Source: Ginsengibacter hankyongi (GTDB lineage: Bacteria; Bacteroidota; Bacteroidia; Chitinophagales; Chitinophagaceae). From it: a stretch of 64,000 bases of DNA. The notes under the pieces are model-generated. The model was not told the origin of the DNA, did not search any database, and saw nothing but the letters and a program-made list of their open reading frames with translations. Both the position numbers and the translations under genes were made by a program. Below, in pieces: positions 17,577 to 25,642 of the stretch. Location: contig NZ_VYQF01000001.1 in the NCBI RefSeq assembly GCF_008710285.1, positions 1,435,501 to 1,499,500 of the forward strand. Reading direction: 5' to 3'. Within the stretch, counting starts at the first letter, position 1; each line of letters begins with the position of its first letter.

Positions 17577-17744
17577 GAGGATTACGGATAGTTATTGATA
17601 AGTATACGAAAACAAAAATAGCCAACTATTTCTTTTTATATTTTTCGGTTTCAATAAATAGTAATGTTAATACTCGCTGAATGTTTTAACATAAAATACA
17701 TATTTTGTGGTACAAATAATTTAATAATAATTAAAAAATTAATC

Positions 17745-18056
17745 ATGGAAGAGTTAATCCAAAAATTACAGAGTATACATGGTCTTACTGCGGAGCAATC
17801 CCACAGCATTCTAGGAACCATAGCGGGATATATAAAAGAAAAATTTCCAATGGTGGCCGGAGCAATAGACAATATTATTCCTACCGGAAATGCTACTACG
17901 GCTAACACGCAGGCGACGTCCACCGCCACTACCCAAGACAGCGGGGATCTTTTAGATAAAATTTCAGACTTTATTCCAGGAGCAACCGGCGAAAAGATTG
18001 AAGAATTTGCAAAGGATAAATTAGGAGGTTTTTTCGGAGGGAATAAAGCGGTATGA
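17745..18056 (+). CDS. Small protein of unknown function
   Basis: 103 aa from the ATG at 17745; a longer frame from 17664 adds a hydrophobic, unlikely N-terminus. It has three parts: an N-terminal helical half (MEELIQKLQSIHGLTAEQSH, then GTIAGYIKEKFP), a Thr/Ala/Asn-rich linker (about 48-68), and a C-terminal amphipathic segment with GEKIEEFAKDKLGGFFGG. No signal peptide or membrane helix. The layout resembles small DUF2267/DUF2780-like helical proteins, but I do not assign a family. It is followed by a clear terminator, so it is a single-gene transcript. Confidence 0.75.
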   Translation: MEELIQKLQSIHGLTAEQSHSILGTIAGYIKEKFPMVAGAIDNIIPTGNATTANTQATSTATTQDSGDLLDKISDFIPGATGEKIEEFAKDKLGGFFGGNKAV

Positions 18057-18077
18057 CTATAAAACTTTTAAGTACCA

Positions 18078-18104
18078 AAGCCGGAAATAAAATTCCGGTT
18101 TTTT
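18078..18104 (+). terminator. Intrinsic terminator after the 103-aa protein gene
   Basis: Perfect stem CCGGAA (18081-18086) / TTCCGG (18093-18098), loop ATAAAA, extended by AAG with the T-run, followed by six T residues (18099-18104). It also sits between this gene and the converging acyl-CoA dehydrogenase gene. Confidence 0.88.
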
Positions 18105-18125
18105 ATTTTCATCCACTCTTAAAAG

Positions 18126-19265
18126 TCATTTTAAAGTTTCTCTTGCTATAACTATTTTTTGTATTTCGCTCGTTCCTTCCCCAATGGTACATAATTTACT
18201 ATCGCGATAAAACTTTTCGACTGGGAAATCTTTGGTATAACCATAACCGCCAAAAATCTGAACGGCGTCGGTTGCAACTTTCACAGCAATCTCACTGGAA
18301 TAATATTTTGCCATTGCTGCTTCTTTGGTAACATTTTCCTTATCCATCTTGAGTTCACAAGCGTGATTAATTAATAACTCTGCGGCCATAATTTCAGTAG
18401 CCATATCTGCAAGCTTAAAAGAAATTGCCTGGAACTCGGAAATTGGTTTTCCAAACTGGTGCCGCTCTTTTGCATATTGCACGGAAGCTTCATAAGCTCC
18501 TTTGGCAATTCCTAAACCAAGTGATGCTATTGAAATACGTCCGCCATCGAGCACATACATTGCCTGTTTAAAGCCGTCGCCAATATTTCCCATCCTTGCC
18601 GAATCAGGAATGCGGCAATCAGTAAAAATCATTTCTGCAGTTTCACTTGCACGCATTCCCAATTTATTTTCCTTCTTGCCTCCGGCTAAACCTTTTGTCT
18701 CACGGGGTACTATAAACGCAGTCGAATTATCTCTCGTATGTGGTTCTCCTGTTCTGCAAATAACTACTGCAACATCGCCGCTTTTACCATGCGTAATCCA
18801 GTTCTTTGTCCCATTAATGAGCCATTCATCCCCATCTTTTTGTGCAACACATTGCATGTTGCCCGCGTCGCTTCCAGTATTTGGCTCAGTTAATCCCCAT
18901 GCACCAATATACTCGGCTGTTGCCAACTTAGGCAAATAGTTTCTTTTTTGTTCTTCATTAGCAAAAGAAAGTATGTGGCCCGTGCATAACGAATTATGTG
19001 CGGCCAGCGACAAACCAATAGAACCGCAAACTTTGGCAATTTCCTGGATAACATTACTATATTCAATATAACCTAAACCGGCCCCACCGTATTCTTCCGG
19101 CACCAGCACACCCATCATTCCAAGCTTTCCCAGTTCTTTAAATATATGAACAGGAAATTCCTGGGATTCATCCCATTCCATTACATGCGGTTTAATATAT
19201 TGTTGGGCAAAATTTCTCGCTGTATGTACAACCTGTTCCGTAAGTTCGGTATGTTTGAAATCCAT
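18126..19265 (-). CDS. Acyl-CoA dehydrogenase
   Basis: 379 aa, usual length. It oxidises an acyl-CoA thioester to the enoyl-CoA with FAD, passing electrons to ETF. Seen: N-terminal helical domain; GAWGLTEPNTGSDAGNMQ, the FAD/substrate-contacting middle strand region with NGTKNWITHG; the ERHQFGKPISEFQAISFKLA helix; and the C-terminal QIFGGYGYTKDFPVEKFYRD and IGEGTSEIQ segment with the catalytic glutamate of the short/branched-chain group (about residue 366). Substrate is not readable from sequence; short-chain or butyryl-CoA is likely. It is on its own between two convergent or tandem neighbours. Confidence 0.95.
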   Translation of the reverse strand: MDFKHTELTEQVVHTARNFAQQYIKPHVMEWDESQEFPVHIFKELGKLGMMGVLVPEEYGGAGLGYIEYSNVIQEIAKVCGSIGLSLAAHNSLCTGHILSFANEEQKRNYLPKLATAEYIGAWGLTEPNTGSDAGNMQCVAQKDGDEWLINGTKNWITHGKSGDVAVVICRTGEPHTRDNSTAFIVPRETKGLAGGKKENKLGMRASETAEMIFTDCRIPDSARMGNIGDGFKQAMYVLDGGRISIASLGLGIAKGAYEASVQYAKERHQFGKPISEFQAISFKLADMATEIMAAELLINHACELKMDKENVTKEAAMAKYYSSEIAVKVATDAVQIFGGYGYTKDFPVEKFYRDSKLCTIGEGTSEIQKIVIARETLK

Positions 19266-19342
19266 TTTCTTAATTTAATGAGTTGCAAGATAAATTAAAT
19301 AAACAAATACTAACAGTTGTTAGTTTTACAAAAACAAAGGAT

Positions 19343-20296
19343 CTATTGAACTGTTAAATAAGGCTGAATCTTATTAAATATTTCTTCGGTAACCAACATT
19401 ATTTTTCGAATTTCTTCAACAGATTTAAAATTTCCATGTTGTTGCCGGTATTGATAAATTGCGTTGGCTATATTATACCTCAGGTACGGTTGAGCTTTCA
19501 TTTCATCTACAGAAGCTGTATTGATGTTTATTTGTTTAACAGGATTGCTACCTATTACCAACCTCGGCTTAATCTTTTGGAAAGTGGAATCAGGAAGAAG
19601 GTAAGTTTCTGCAACCTGGTCAACGGAATAGAATCCACCGAGTTTATTTCGGAAAGCAATAATTCTCTGAGCTAATTTACTTCCTATTCCCGGAAGGCTA
19701 ATAAGTGCGGTTGTATCGGCAACGTTTATATCAATAAGCAAGGTTGATTTCGCAGAAAAAGATTTACTTGCCGGATATTCTGCTTTTTCAAAAGTATATT
19801 TTTTATTAGTATTTTTAATACTAACGTATGGGATTAAACGCTGTGCATCATTTGGAGATAAACCCCATATCTTTTTAATATCTTCTGGTTTATAAAATTT
19901 GCCCCCTTTTGAGATATAATTTTGAATAGTATGAATTGTTTTTTCTCTTATACCTAATCTCTTCCAATCATCCTGCGATGCAGTATTAGGATCAAAATAA
20001 AAAGTCTCGGTCTTTGTTACTGCATATTTTTTTTCTTCGGATAACGAATGATCATCATTAAATTGGTCATCAAAATTTCTTGCATACATCTTATCTTTTA
20101 CAGAATCATTTTTTGTAGAATTTAGCCGGGCAATTTCATTTTTATAATCACTATAATTATATTGGTTTTGAGGTATAACCATGGAATACAAGAAAGGAAC
20201 TAATGCAAAGAATAAAATCAGCGTAACTATAATTATGGTTCCCCTTCTTTCCTTTCTGGTAAAAATGAAGTAGTTATTTAGAAACTGTTTCCACAT
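19343..20296 (-). CDS. Helix-hairpin-helix (ComEA-like) membrane protein
   Basis: 317 aa. An N-terminal membrane helix (about 21-40, IIIVTLILFFALVPFLYSMV) anchors the protein with the remainder outside the cytoplasm. Three to four HhH units follow: WKRLGIREKTIHTIQNYISK (about 115-160), LISLPGIGSKLAQRIIAF (about 200-235), and ININTASVDEMKAQPYLRYN (about 270-315). HhH pairs bind DNA backbones; ComEA uses them to hold incoming DNA during transformation. Bacteroidota proteins of this long type are widespread and not proven to act in DNA uptake. No competence genes are adjacent. Confidence 0.87.
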   Translation of the reverse strand: MWKQFLNNYFIFTRKERRGTIIIVTLILFFALVPFLYSMVIPQNQYNYSDYKNEIARLNSTKNDSVKDKMYARNFDDQFNDDHSLSEEKKYAVTKTETFYFDPNTASQDDWKRLGIREKTIHTIQNYISKGGKFYKPEDIKKIWGLSPNDAQRLIPYVSIKNTNKKYTFEKAEYPASKSFSAKSTLLIDINVADTTALISLPGIGSKLAQRIIAFRNKLGGFYSVDQVAETYLLPDSTFQKIKPRLVIGSNPVKQININTASVDEMKAQPYLRYNIANAIYQYRQQHGNFKSVEEIRKIMLVTEEIFNKIQPYLTVQ

Positions 20297-20383
20297 TTAA
20301 TTTTTTAAGGTAAAATACTCAATTAAATGAATTAATCAAATGTCGAAAGCAGGGAGCAGAAATTATAAAATTAAGATTCAACA

Positions 20384-21160
20384 TTAAAATTGGAGTTGCA
20401 ATCCATCGTATGCCAATTGCCTGTGAGGCTTAAGTTCGTAATTGATCTCTTCGTGTGTGCCAAGCTGGTGGCTTATATGCGTGAAATAAACATTGGGTAT
20501 CTCCATTTCATCTACAAGCTCCACTGCCTCCTGTAAATTAAAATGCGAAATATGTGAATCCTTCCGAAGCGCATTTATAACAACCGTATCGCTTCCAATA
20601 ATTTTTTGTTTTTCTTCATCGTCAATTCTGTTGGCATCAGTAATGTAAGCAAACTTACCAAATCTGAACCCAAGAACCGGCATCTGCAAATGATAAACAA
20701 GAATGGGCGTAACAGGAATATCACCCACTATAAAAGTTTTATCAGTTATCGTATGCATCGTTACACTTGGAACACCGGGATATCTTTTATCCGCAAAAAT
20801 GTAGCTGAATTCTCTTTTCAATGCTTCCTGGGTTAATTCATTTGCATAAATATCCATTGGTTTATTTTGAAAATAATTAAAGGCTTTTACATCATCGAGC
20901 CCTGCTATATGATCCTTATGCGGATGGGTAAAAATAACGGCGTCCAACTTTCTTACATTCGCCCTAAGCATTTGTGTACGAAAGTCCGGCGTGGTATCAA
21001 CTACCAAAGTTGTTCTGCTGCTCTGAACCAAAATGCTGCTTCGTAAACGCTTGTCTTTTTCATCAGGAGAGGAACAAACATAACAACCACAAGCTATCAT
21101 AGGAACTCCGCCACTGGTGCCTGTACCGAGGAATGTAATTTTTATTTCAGGATAATTCAC
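20384..21160 (-). CDS. MBL-fold phosphodiesterase, PhnP/RNase Z-like
   Basis: 258 aa. It begins with the beta-strand FLGTGTSGGVPMIAC, has the metal-binding motif THPHKDHIAGLDD near residue 77, and a downstream His pair (ISHFNLQEA, YFTHISHQLG). A cysteine pair near residue 25 (CGCYVCSSPDEKDKRLRSS) matches the PhnP-type zinc-bound insert. PhnP-like enzymes open cyclic phosphates, but no phn genes are here, so the physiological substrate is unknown. It precedes, by 44 nt in chromosome order, the 91-aa gene on the same strand. Confidence 0.9.
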   Translation of the reverse strand: MNYPEIKITFLGTGTSGGVPMIACGCYVCSSPDEKDKRLRSSILVQSSRTTLVVDTTPDFRTQMLRANVRKLDAVIFTHPHKDHIAGLDDVKAFNYFQNKPMDIYANELTQEALKREFSYIFADKRYPGVPSVTMHTITDKTFIVGDIPVTPILVYHLQMPVLGFRFGKFAYITDANRIDDEEKQKIIGSDTVVINALRKDSHISHFNLQEAVELVDEMEIPNVYFTHISHQLGTHEEINYELKPHRQLAYDGLQLQF

Positions 21161-21204
21161 GTACCCAAAGCTAAAAAATATAAAGAGAATTTTAGGAAAG
21201 ATGT

Positions 21205-21480
21205 TTACTTCTCCAATGTTTCGTTTTTCAGAATGACTTCATCATACATTTTTTGAGAGTCTTTTGTAAGCATGTCGTAGTTTACATTTAAAGATGGGAT
21301 AAGATCCATCAAAGTATTTATTCTTCCTTCAGGATTTAAAAATTTATTGAGCACAACTACCTTTTTATCTTCAAGAATACAATAACCACTTTGGAAAGAG
21401 CCGCGTTCGTAACGAACAATGTAGCCGCATTCATCCAAAATATTTTCTAATTTTTTTAATGTAGTTTGATTGTATTTCAT
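21205..21480 (-). CDS. Conserved small protein of unknown function
   Basis: 91 aa, soluble, no signal peptide. Its sequence is compact: an N-terminal helix (TLKKLENILDECGY), a beta pair (VRYERGSFQSGYCIL, KKVVVLNKFLN), and a C-terminal helix ending DEVILKNETLEK. This length and pattern is recurrent in Bacteroidota beside porX, but I know no function. It sits 52 nt after the porX stop and 44 nt before the MBL gene, all on the minus strand, so it is probably in the porX transcript. Confidence 0.78.
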   Translation of the reverse strand: MKYNQTTLKKLENILDECGYIVRYERGSFQSGYCILEDKKVVVLNKFLNPEGRINTLMDLIPSLNVNYDMLTKDSQKMYDEVILKNETLEK

Positions 21481-21532
21481 GTAAGCAAATCTAATAAATT
21501 AAACCGTTTTATTTTTCCTTCGCGGTTAAGGG

Positions 21533-23095
21533 CTACACTTTGGTAGTCATTCGTATTACAGGTATTATCATTTCTTCAAGACTTACACCACCATGTTGAA
21601 AAGTATTGCGGTAATAATTTGCAAAATGATTGTAATTGTTAGGATAACATAAATATCCATCCTGCTTTGCAAAAATGAAAGATGAATTTACATTCGGAAC
21701 AGGCAAACCAGCTTGCCGTGGGTCGCGAAAGGCCAATACTTCTTTTGCTTCGTAGTTTAAGTTACGGCCATGTTTGTAGCGAAGATTAGCGGTGGTTTGT
21801 TTATCACCCACAACTTTTTGAGGAGAATTTACTCGTACACTTCCATGATCGGTGGCAACAATTAAATTCAATTTTTTATCAGCGATTTTCTTTAATGCCT
21901 GGTGCAATGGCGAATGCTCAAACCATGATGCAGTAAGGCTTCTGTAACTCACTTCATCTGCAGCAAGTTCCTTTAATACTTCCATTTCCGTACGGGCATG
22001 ACTAAGCATATCAACAAAATTGTAAACAATAATACTTATGTCATTACTCAATAGATTGTGCACGTTATCTACTAATTTTTGCGCATCCTGGTGGTTAGTT
22101 ATTTTAGTGTAAGAATATTTGAGGTCATCTTTACGAAGCTTTTTTAACTGGGCCTTGAAAAAATCCTGTTCAAATAAATTTTTGCCTCCTTCTTCATCAT
22201 CATTCTTCCATTCAGTTGGAAATTGTTTTTCAATATCTATTGGAAGCATGCCCGCAAAAATTGCGTTGCGACTGTATTGTGTTGCTGTAGGTAAAATTGA
22301 ATAAAAAGTTTCTTCTTCGTGTATGCGAAAGTTTTCCGAAAAGATTGGCTGGATAGCTTTCCATTGATCGAAGCGAAGATTATCTATTAACAAAAAAATG
22401 GTAGGAACGCCGCTTTTTTCAACATGAGGAAACACTTTATACTTCATCAATGTGTGGCTCATTATCGGCGACTGAGCTGCAGGATTGGTTACCCAGTCAG
22501 AATAATTTTTTGAAATGAATTTAAAAAATTCAGTATTGGCTTCATTTTTTTGCGATTGAAAAACTTCCTGCATTTCCGGACTATCGCTTTTTTTCATTTC
22601 CAGCTCCCAATACACAAGCTTTTTATAAATATCCATCCATCCGTTATAATCAGGATTATCATTAAGCGCCATAAATAAATCCCTGAATTGCCTTTGATAT
22701 GCCGACGTTGTTTTTTCTGCTACCAACCTCCTGTTGTCAACTATTTTTTTTAGCGAAAGCCATACCTGGTTTGGATTTACCGGCTTTATTAAATAATCAG
22801 TTATTTGCGAACCAATGGCTTCGTCCATTAAGTTTTCTGTTTCATTTTTAGTTATCAGAACTATGGGGACCTGGGAGTTTATCTCTTTTATTTTTTGCAA
22901 AGTTTCCAGGCCGGTAATACCCGGCATGCTTTCATCCAACAATACCACATCTACAATATTGTCTTTCACATAATCAATTGCATCGAATCCATTACTCAAC
23001 GATTTTACTTCGTAGCCTTTATTTTCCAAAAACATAATTTGAGATTTCAGGCTTTCCATCTCATCATCTACCCATAAAATTTTTGCTGCACTCAT
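21533..23095 (-). CDS. porX: PorX, T9SS response regulator with PglZ phosphatase domain
   Basis: 520 aa. Residues 1-120 are a CheY-like receiver (acidic pair D10/D11, phospho-acceptor D54 in VVLLDESMPG, K104 in YLIKPV). There is no DNA-binding domain; a helical linker leads to a PglZ/alkaline-phosphatase-like domain (about 200-520) with LLIDNLRFDQW, IFAGMLPID, YNFVDMLSHAR and VATDHGSVRV as metal-site segments. In Porphyromonas PorX acts with the kinase PorY and sigma factor SigP in control of T9SS genes, and the domain cleaves linear oligonucleotides. Gene neighbours on the other strand are the HD/lpx cluster. porY is not in the window. Confidence 0.95.
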   Translation of the reverse strand: MSAAKILWVDDEMESLKSQIMFLENKGYEVKSLSNGFDAIDYVKDNIVDVVLLDESMPGITGLETLQKIKEINSQVPIVLITKNETENLMDEAIGSQITDYLIKPVNPNQVWLSLKKIVDNRRLVAEKTTSAYQRQFRDLFMALNDNPDYNGWMDIYKKLVYWELEMKKSDSPEMQEVFQSQKNEANTEFFKFISKNYSDWVTNPAAQSPIMSHTLMKYKVFPHVEKSGVPTIFLLIDNLRFDQWKAIQPIFSENFRIHEEETFYSILPTATQYSRNAIFAGMLPIDIEKQFPTEWKNDDEEGGKNLFEQDFFKAQLKKLRKDDLKYSYTKITNHQDAQKLVDNVHNLLSNDISIIVYNFVDMLSHARTEMEVLKELAADEVSYRSLTASWFEHSPLHQALKKIADKKLNLIVATDHGSVRVNSPQKVVGDKQTTANLRYKHGRNLNYEAKEVLAFRDPRQAGLPVPNVNSSFIFAKQDGYLCYPNNYNHFANYYRNTFQHGGVSLEEMIIPVIRMTTKV

Positions 23096-23207
23096 TTATA
23101 ATTTTTTACCAGATATTGTATAATAAACTTTTTTCGCACTGATAAATCATCACTGAACATACCAGGGCGCGATTCTTACAAATGTAATTTATTCCCTCCC
23201 CAAAAAT

Positions 23208-23215
23208 TACCTTTG
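23208..23215 (+). promoter_or_regulatory. -7 box of the HD-lpx operon
   Basis: TACCTTTG matches TAnnTTTG exactly and lies 36 nt before the ATG of the HD-domain gene. No clear -33 TTTG is present at the right distance (TGTAATTT lies there). Confidence 0.5.
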
Positions 23216-23251
23216 CAAATTCGCATTATCATTTTAACAATTTAAAAATAG

Positions 23252-24460
23252 ATGGCGTACAGAAAAATAATCAATGACCCGGTTTATGGTTTTATAACTG
23301 TTGACGACGAGTTGGTTTATACAATTATATCGCATCCTTATTATCAACGTTTGCGGCGCATTCACCAAATGGCCATGGCTCAATTGGTTTATCCCGGGGC
23401 TGTTCATACGCGTCTGCATCATTCTTTGGGCGCTTATCATTTAATGTGTAACGCCATAAAAGAACTCAAAGGAAAAGGATTTTCAATTTCGGCAGAGGAA
23501 GAGCAGGCCGCAAAAATTGCAATTCTTCTTCACGACATTGGCCATGGGCCTTACTCGCATGCACTAGAACAGGTTTTGATAAAAAACGTAAGCCACGAAA
23601 AAATATCGTTGATGCTGATGGAGAAAATGAATGCAGAATTATCTGGCAAATTGGAAATGGCTATAGATATTTTTAAAGATGATTATCCTAAAAAATTTCT
23701 TCACCAGTTAGTAAGCGGCCAATTAGATGTTGACCGCATGGATTATTTAATTCGGGATAGTTTTTTTACGGGTGTAAGTGAAGGTGTTATTGGTTACGAC
23801 CGCATAATTAAAATGCTTACCGTGCATGATGGCGAGTTAATGATAGAGGAAAAGGGGATTTATTCCATAGAAAAATTCTTAGTATCACGCAGGCTTATGT
23901 ATTGGCAGGTTTACCTGCATAAAACAGTATTATGTGCAGAAAAGATGTTGGTTAATATTATCAAAAGGGCAAGAATTGTAAACGCCCAGGCGCTTTCAGG
24001 AGCTTTTAATAATTTTTTGCACAAAGAATTTAAAGAGGAAGAAATTGAAAACCACCTGGACGATTTTTGCATGGTTGATGATTACGATGTTCTTTCTGCA
24101 ATAAAAAGCTGGGCACTTCATCCTGACAAAATTTTATCCGTTCTTTGCAAGGGAATTATCAATCGAAGGCTTCTTAAAATAAAATATTCTGGAACTATAA
24201 TTGATGATAATGTGGTAAAAGAAAAAACAGAATTAGCAATCCAGTACTTTAAGATTAGTAATGACGAGGCCCGGTATCTAGTATTTACTGGCGAAACCGG
24301 GAACAAGACTTATAGCAACAAGGACGAGCATATAAATATTTTATTTAAAGATGGAACAATTAAAGATATTTCAGAAGTGGATAATGCTCTAATAAATCAA
24401 ACATTATTTGGCACGGTAAAAAAATTTTACATTTGTTTTCCAAATATGGAATTATTGTAG
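23252..24460 (+). CDS. HD-domain phosphohydrolase
   Basis: 402 aa. The metal-binding HD motif is complete: RLHHSLGAYHL (about residue 54) gives the first His, IAILLHDIGHGPYSH (about 93) the HD pair, and QLDVDRMDYLIRDS (about 160) the last Asp. The relation is to SamHD1/dGTPase-like HD proteins (COG1078). Substrate cannot be read; dNTP or nucleotide hydrolysis is the family expectation. It begins an operon of lpxD, lpxC-fabZ, lpxA and an ABC ATPase, with 47 nt to lpxD; this pairing is common in Bacteroidota and may reflect only ancestry. Confidence 0.93.
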   Translation: MAYRKIINDPVYGFITVDDELVYTIISHPYYQRLRRIHQMAMAQLVYPGAVHTRLHHSLGAYHLMCNAIKELKGKGFSISAEEEQAAKIAILLHDIGHGPYSHALEQVLIKNVSHEKISLMLMEKMNAELSGKLEMAIDIFKDDYPKKFLHQLVSGQLDVDRMDYLIRDSFFTGVSEGVIGYDRIIKMLTVHDGELMIEEKGIYSIEKFLVSRRLMYWQVYLHKTVLCAEKMLVNIIKRARIVNAQALSGAFNNFLHKEFKEEEIENHLDDFCMVDDYDVLSAIKSWALHPDKILSVLCKGIINRRLLKIKYSGTIIDDNVVKEKTELAIQYFKISNDEARYLVFTGETGNKTYSNKDEHINILFKDGTIKDISEVDNALINQTLFGTVKKFYICFPNMELL

Positions 24461-24507
24461 TTTAACCTTTAAATAAATTGATCGTCTGTATAGATAGATA
24501 AAGAATT

Positions 24508-25560
24508 ATGGAGTTTACCGCAAAGCAAATATCTTCCCTTATAAATGGGGAAATTGAAGGCGATCCTGTTGTTACAGTTTCATCTTTTGGGAAACTTGAA
24601 GGTGCAGAGCCGGGGCAGCTTGCATTTCTTGCCAATCCCAAATACGAAGAATTTTTGTACTCCACAAAAGCGTCTATCATAATTATTAATAACACACAGC
24701 AGGTAGAAAAAAAAGTGAATGCTACGCTCATTCGCGTACCTGATGCGTATTCAGCTTTCGCAATTATTTTAAGTGCTTACGAACAAATGGCCAAAGCCAA
24801 TCTTACAGGAATTCAACAACCCGTCTATATTTCAGATACTGCAAGTTTGGGTGAAAATATTTTTATTGGGGCATTTACCTATATCGGAAATAATGTAAGA
24901 ATCGGCAATAATGTAAAGCTTTTTCCGCAAGTTTATATCGGAGATAATGTTACTATTGACGATGATTCCATTTTGTTTCCTGGAGTAAAAATTCAACATG
25001 ATTGTGTAATAGGAAAAAATGTAACCATCCACGCCGGCTCTGTTATTGGCGGAGATGGATTTGGTTTTGCACCACAGCAAGACGGAAGCTTTAAAAAAGT
25101 TCCACAAATAGGAAATGTTATAGTAGAAGATAATGTTGAAATAGGCGCCAATGCTACAATTGACCGGGCAACCATTGGTTCTACTTTAATAAAATCAGGA
25201 GCCAAGCTTGATAACCTTATACAAATTGCCCATAACGTTGAAGTAGGCAACAATACTGTAATAGCGGCCCAATCGGGTATTAGTGGAAGCACTAAAATAG
25301 GTAACAATGTAATGATAGGGGGACAGGCAGGAATTGTAGGGCATTTGCAAATTGCAGACGGAAGCAAAATAAATGCGCAAAGTGGCGTAAGCAAATCTAT
25401 TAAAACACCCAATACAGCCGTTACTGGATCTCCGGCTTTTGATTATTCCCATGCTCTCCGCAGCCAGATATTAAATCGTAATCTTCCAGAGTTGGAAAAA
25501 AGAATTAAAGAATTGGAGCAAATTGTAGAACGCCTTAGTAATGAGAAGGTGACAGAATAA
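24508..25560 (+). CDS. lpxD: UDP-3-O-acylglucosamine N-acyltransferase
   Basis: 350 aa, normal length. LpxD adds the N-linked hydroxyacyl chain to UDP-3-O-acyl-glucosamine in lipid A synthesis, in the cytoplasm. An N-terminal uridine-binding domain (about 1-100) is followed by a left-handed beta-helix of hexapeptide repeats (IGNNVRIGNNVKLFPQVYIG and so on, about 110-300), with catalytic His in QIAHNVEVG and HAGSVIGGDGFGFA. A C-terminal helix ends the protein. lpxC-fabZ follows after 82 nt with its own -7 box. Confidence 0.97.
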   Translation: MEFTAKQISSLINGEIEGDPVVTVSSFGKLEGAEPGQLAFLANPKYEEFLYSTKASIIIINNTQQVEKKVNATLIRVPDAYSAFAIILSAYEQMAKANLTGIQQPVYISDTASLGENIFIGAFTYIGNNVRIGNNVKLFPQVYIGDNVTIDDDSILFPGVKIQHDCVIGKNVTIHAGSVIGGDGFGFAPQQDGSFKKVPQIGNVIVEDNVEIGANATIDRATIGSTLIKSGAKLDNLIQIAHNVEVGNNTVIAAQSGISGSTKIGNNVMIGGQAGIVGHLQIADGSKINAQSGVSKSIKTPNTAVTGSPAFDYSHALRSQILNRNLPELEKRIKELEQIVERLSNEKVTE

Positions 25561-25629
25561 GAAATTTTTTTTAAACAAAATTTTAAAGTCCCGCTTTAGG
25601 CCGGTAATTTTTAAAAGCAATAGTTTTCA

Positions 25630-25637
25630 TACTTTCG
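25630..25637 (+). promoter_or_regulatory. -7 box of lpxC-fabZ
   Basis: TACTTTCG (TAnnTTYG) ends 5 nt before the ATG at 25643. A T-run at 25608-25610 is at the -33 distance. This would allow lpxC-fabZ to be transcribed separately from lpxD, as a leaderless message. Confidence 0.48.
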
Positions 25638-25642
25638 TATCC

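Noticed and set aside
25587-25604. GTCCCGCTTTA near 25590 that resembles part of the small-RNA element
   Set aside because: Only 11 nt match copy 2, with no GGGAC partner or core, so this is probably chance.
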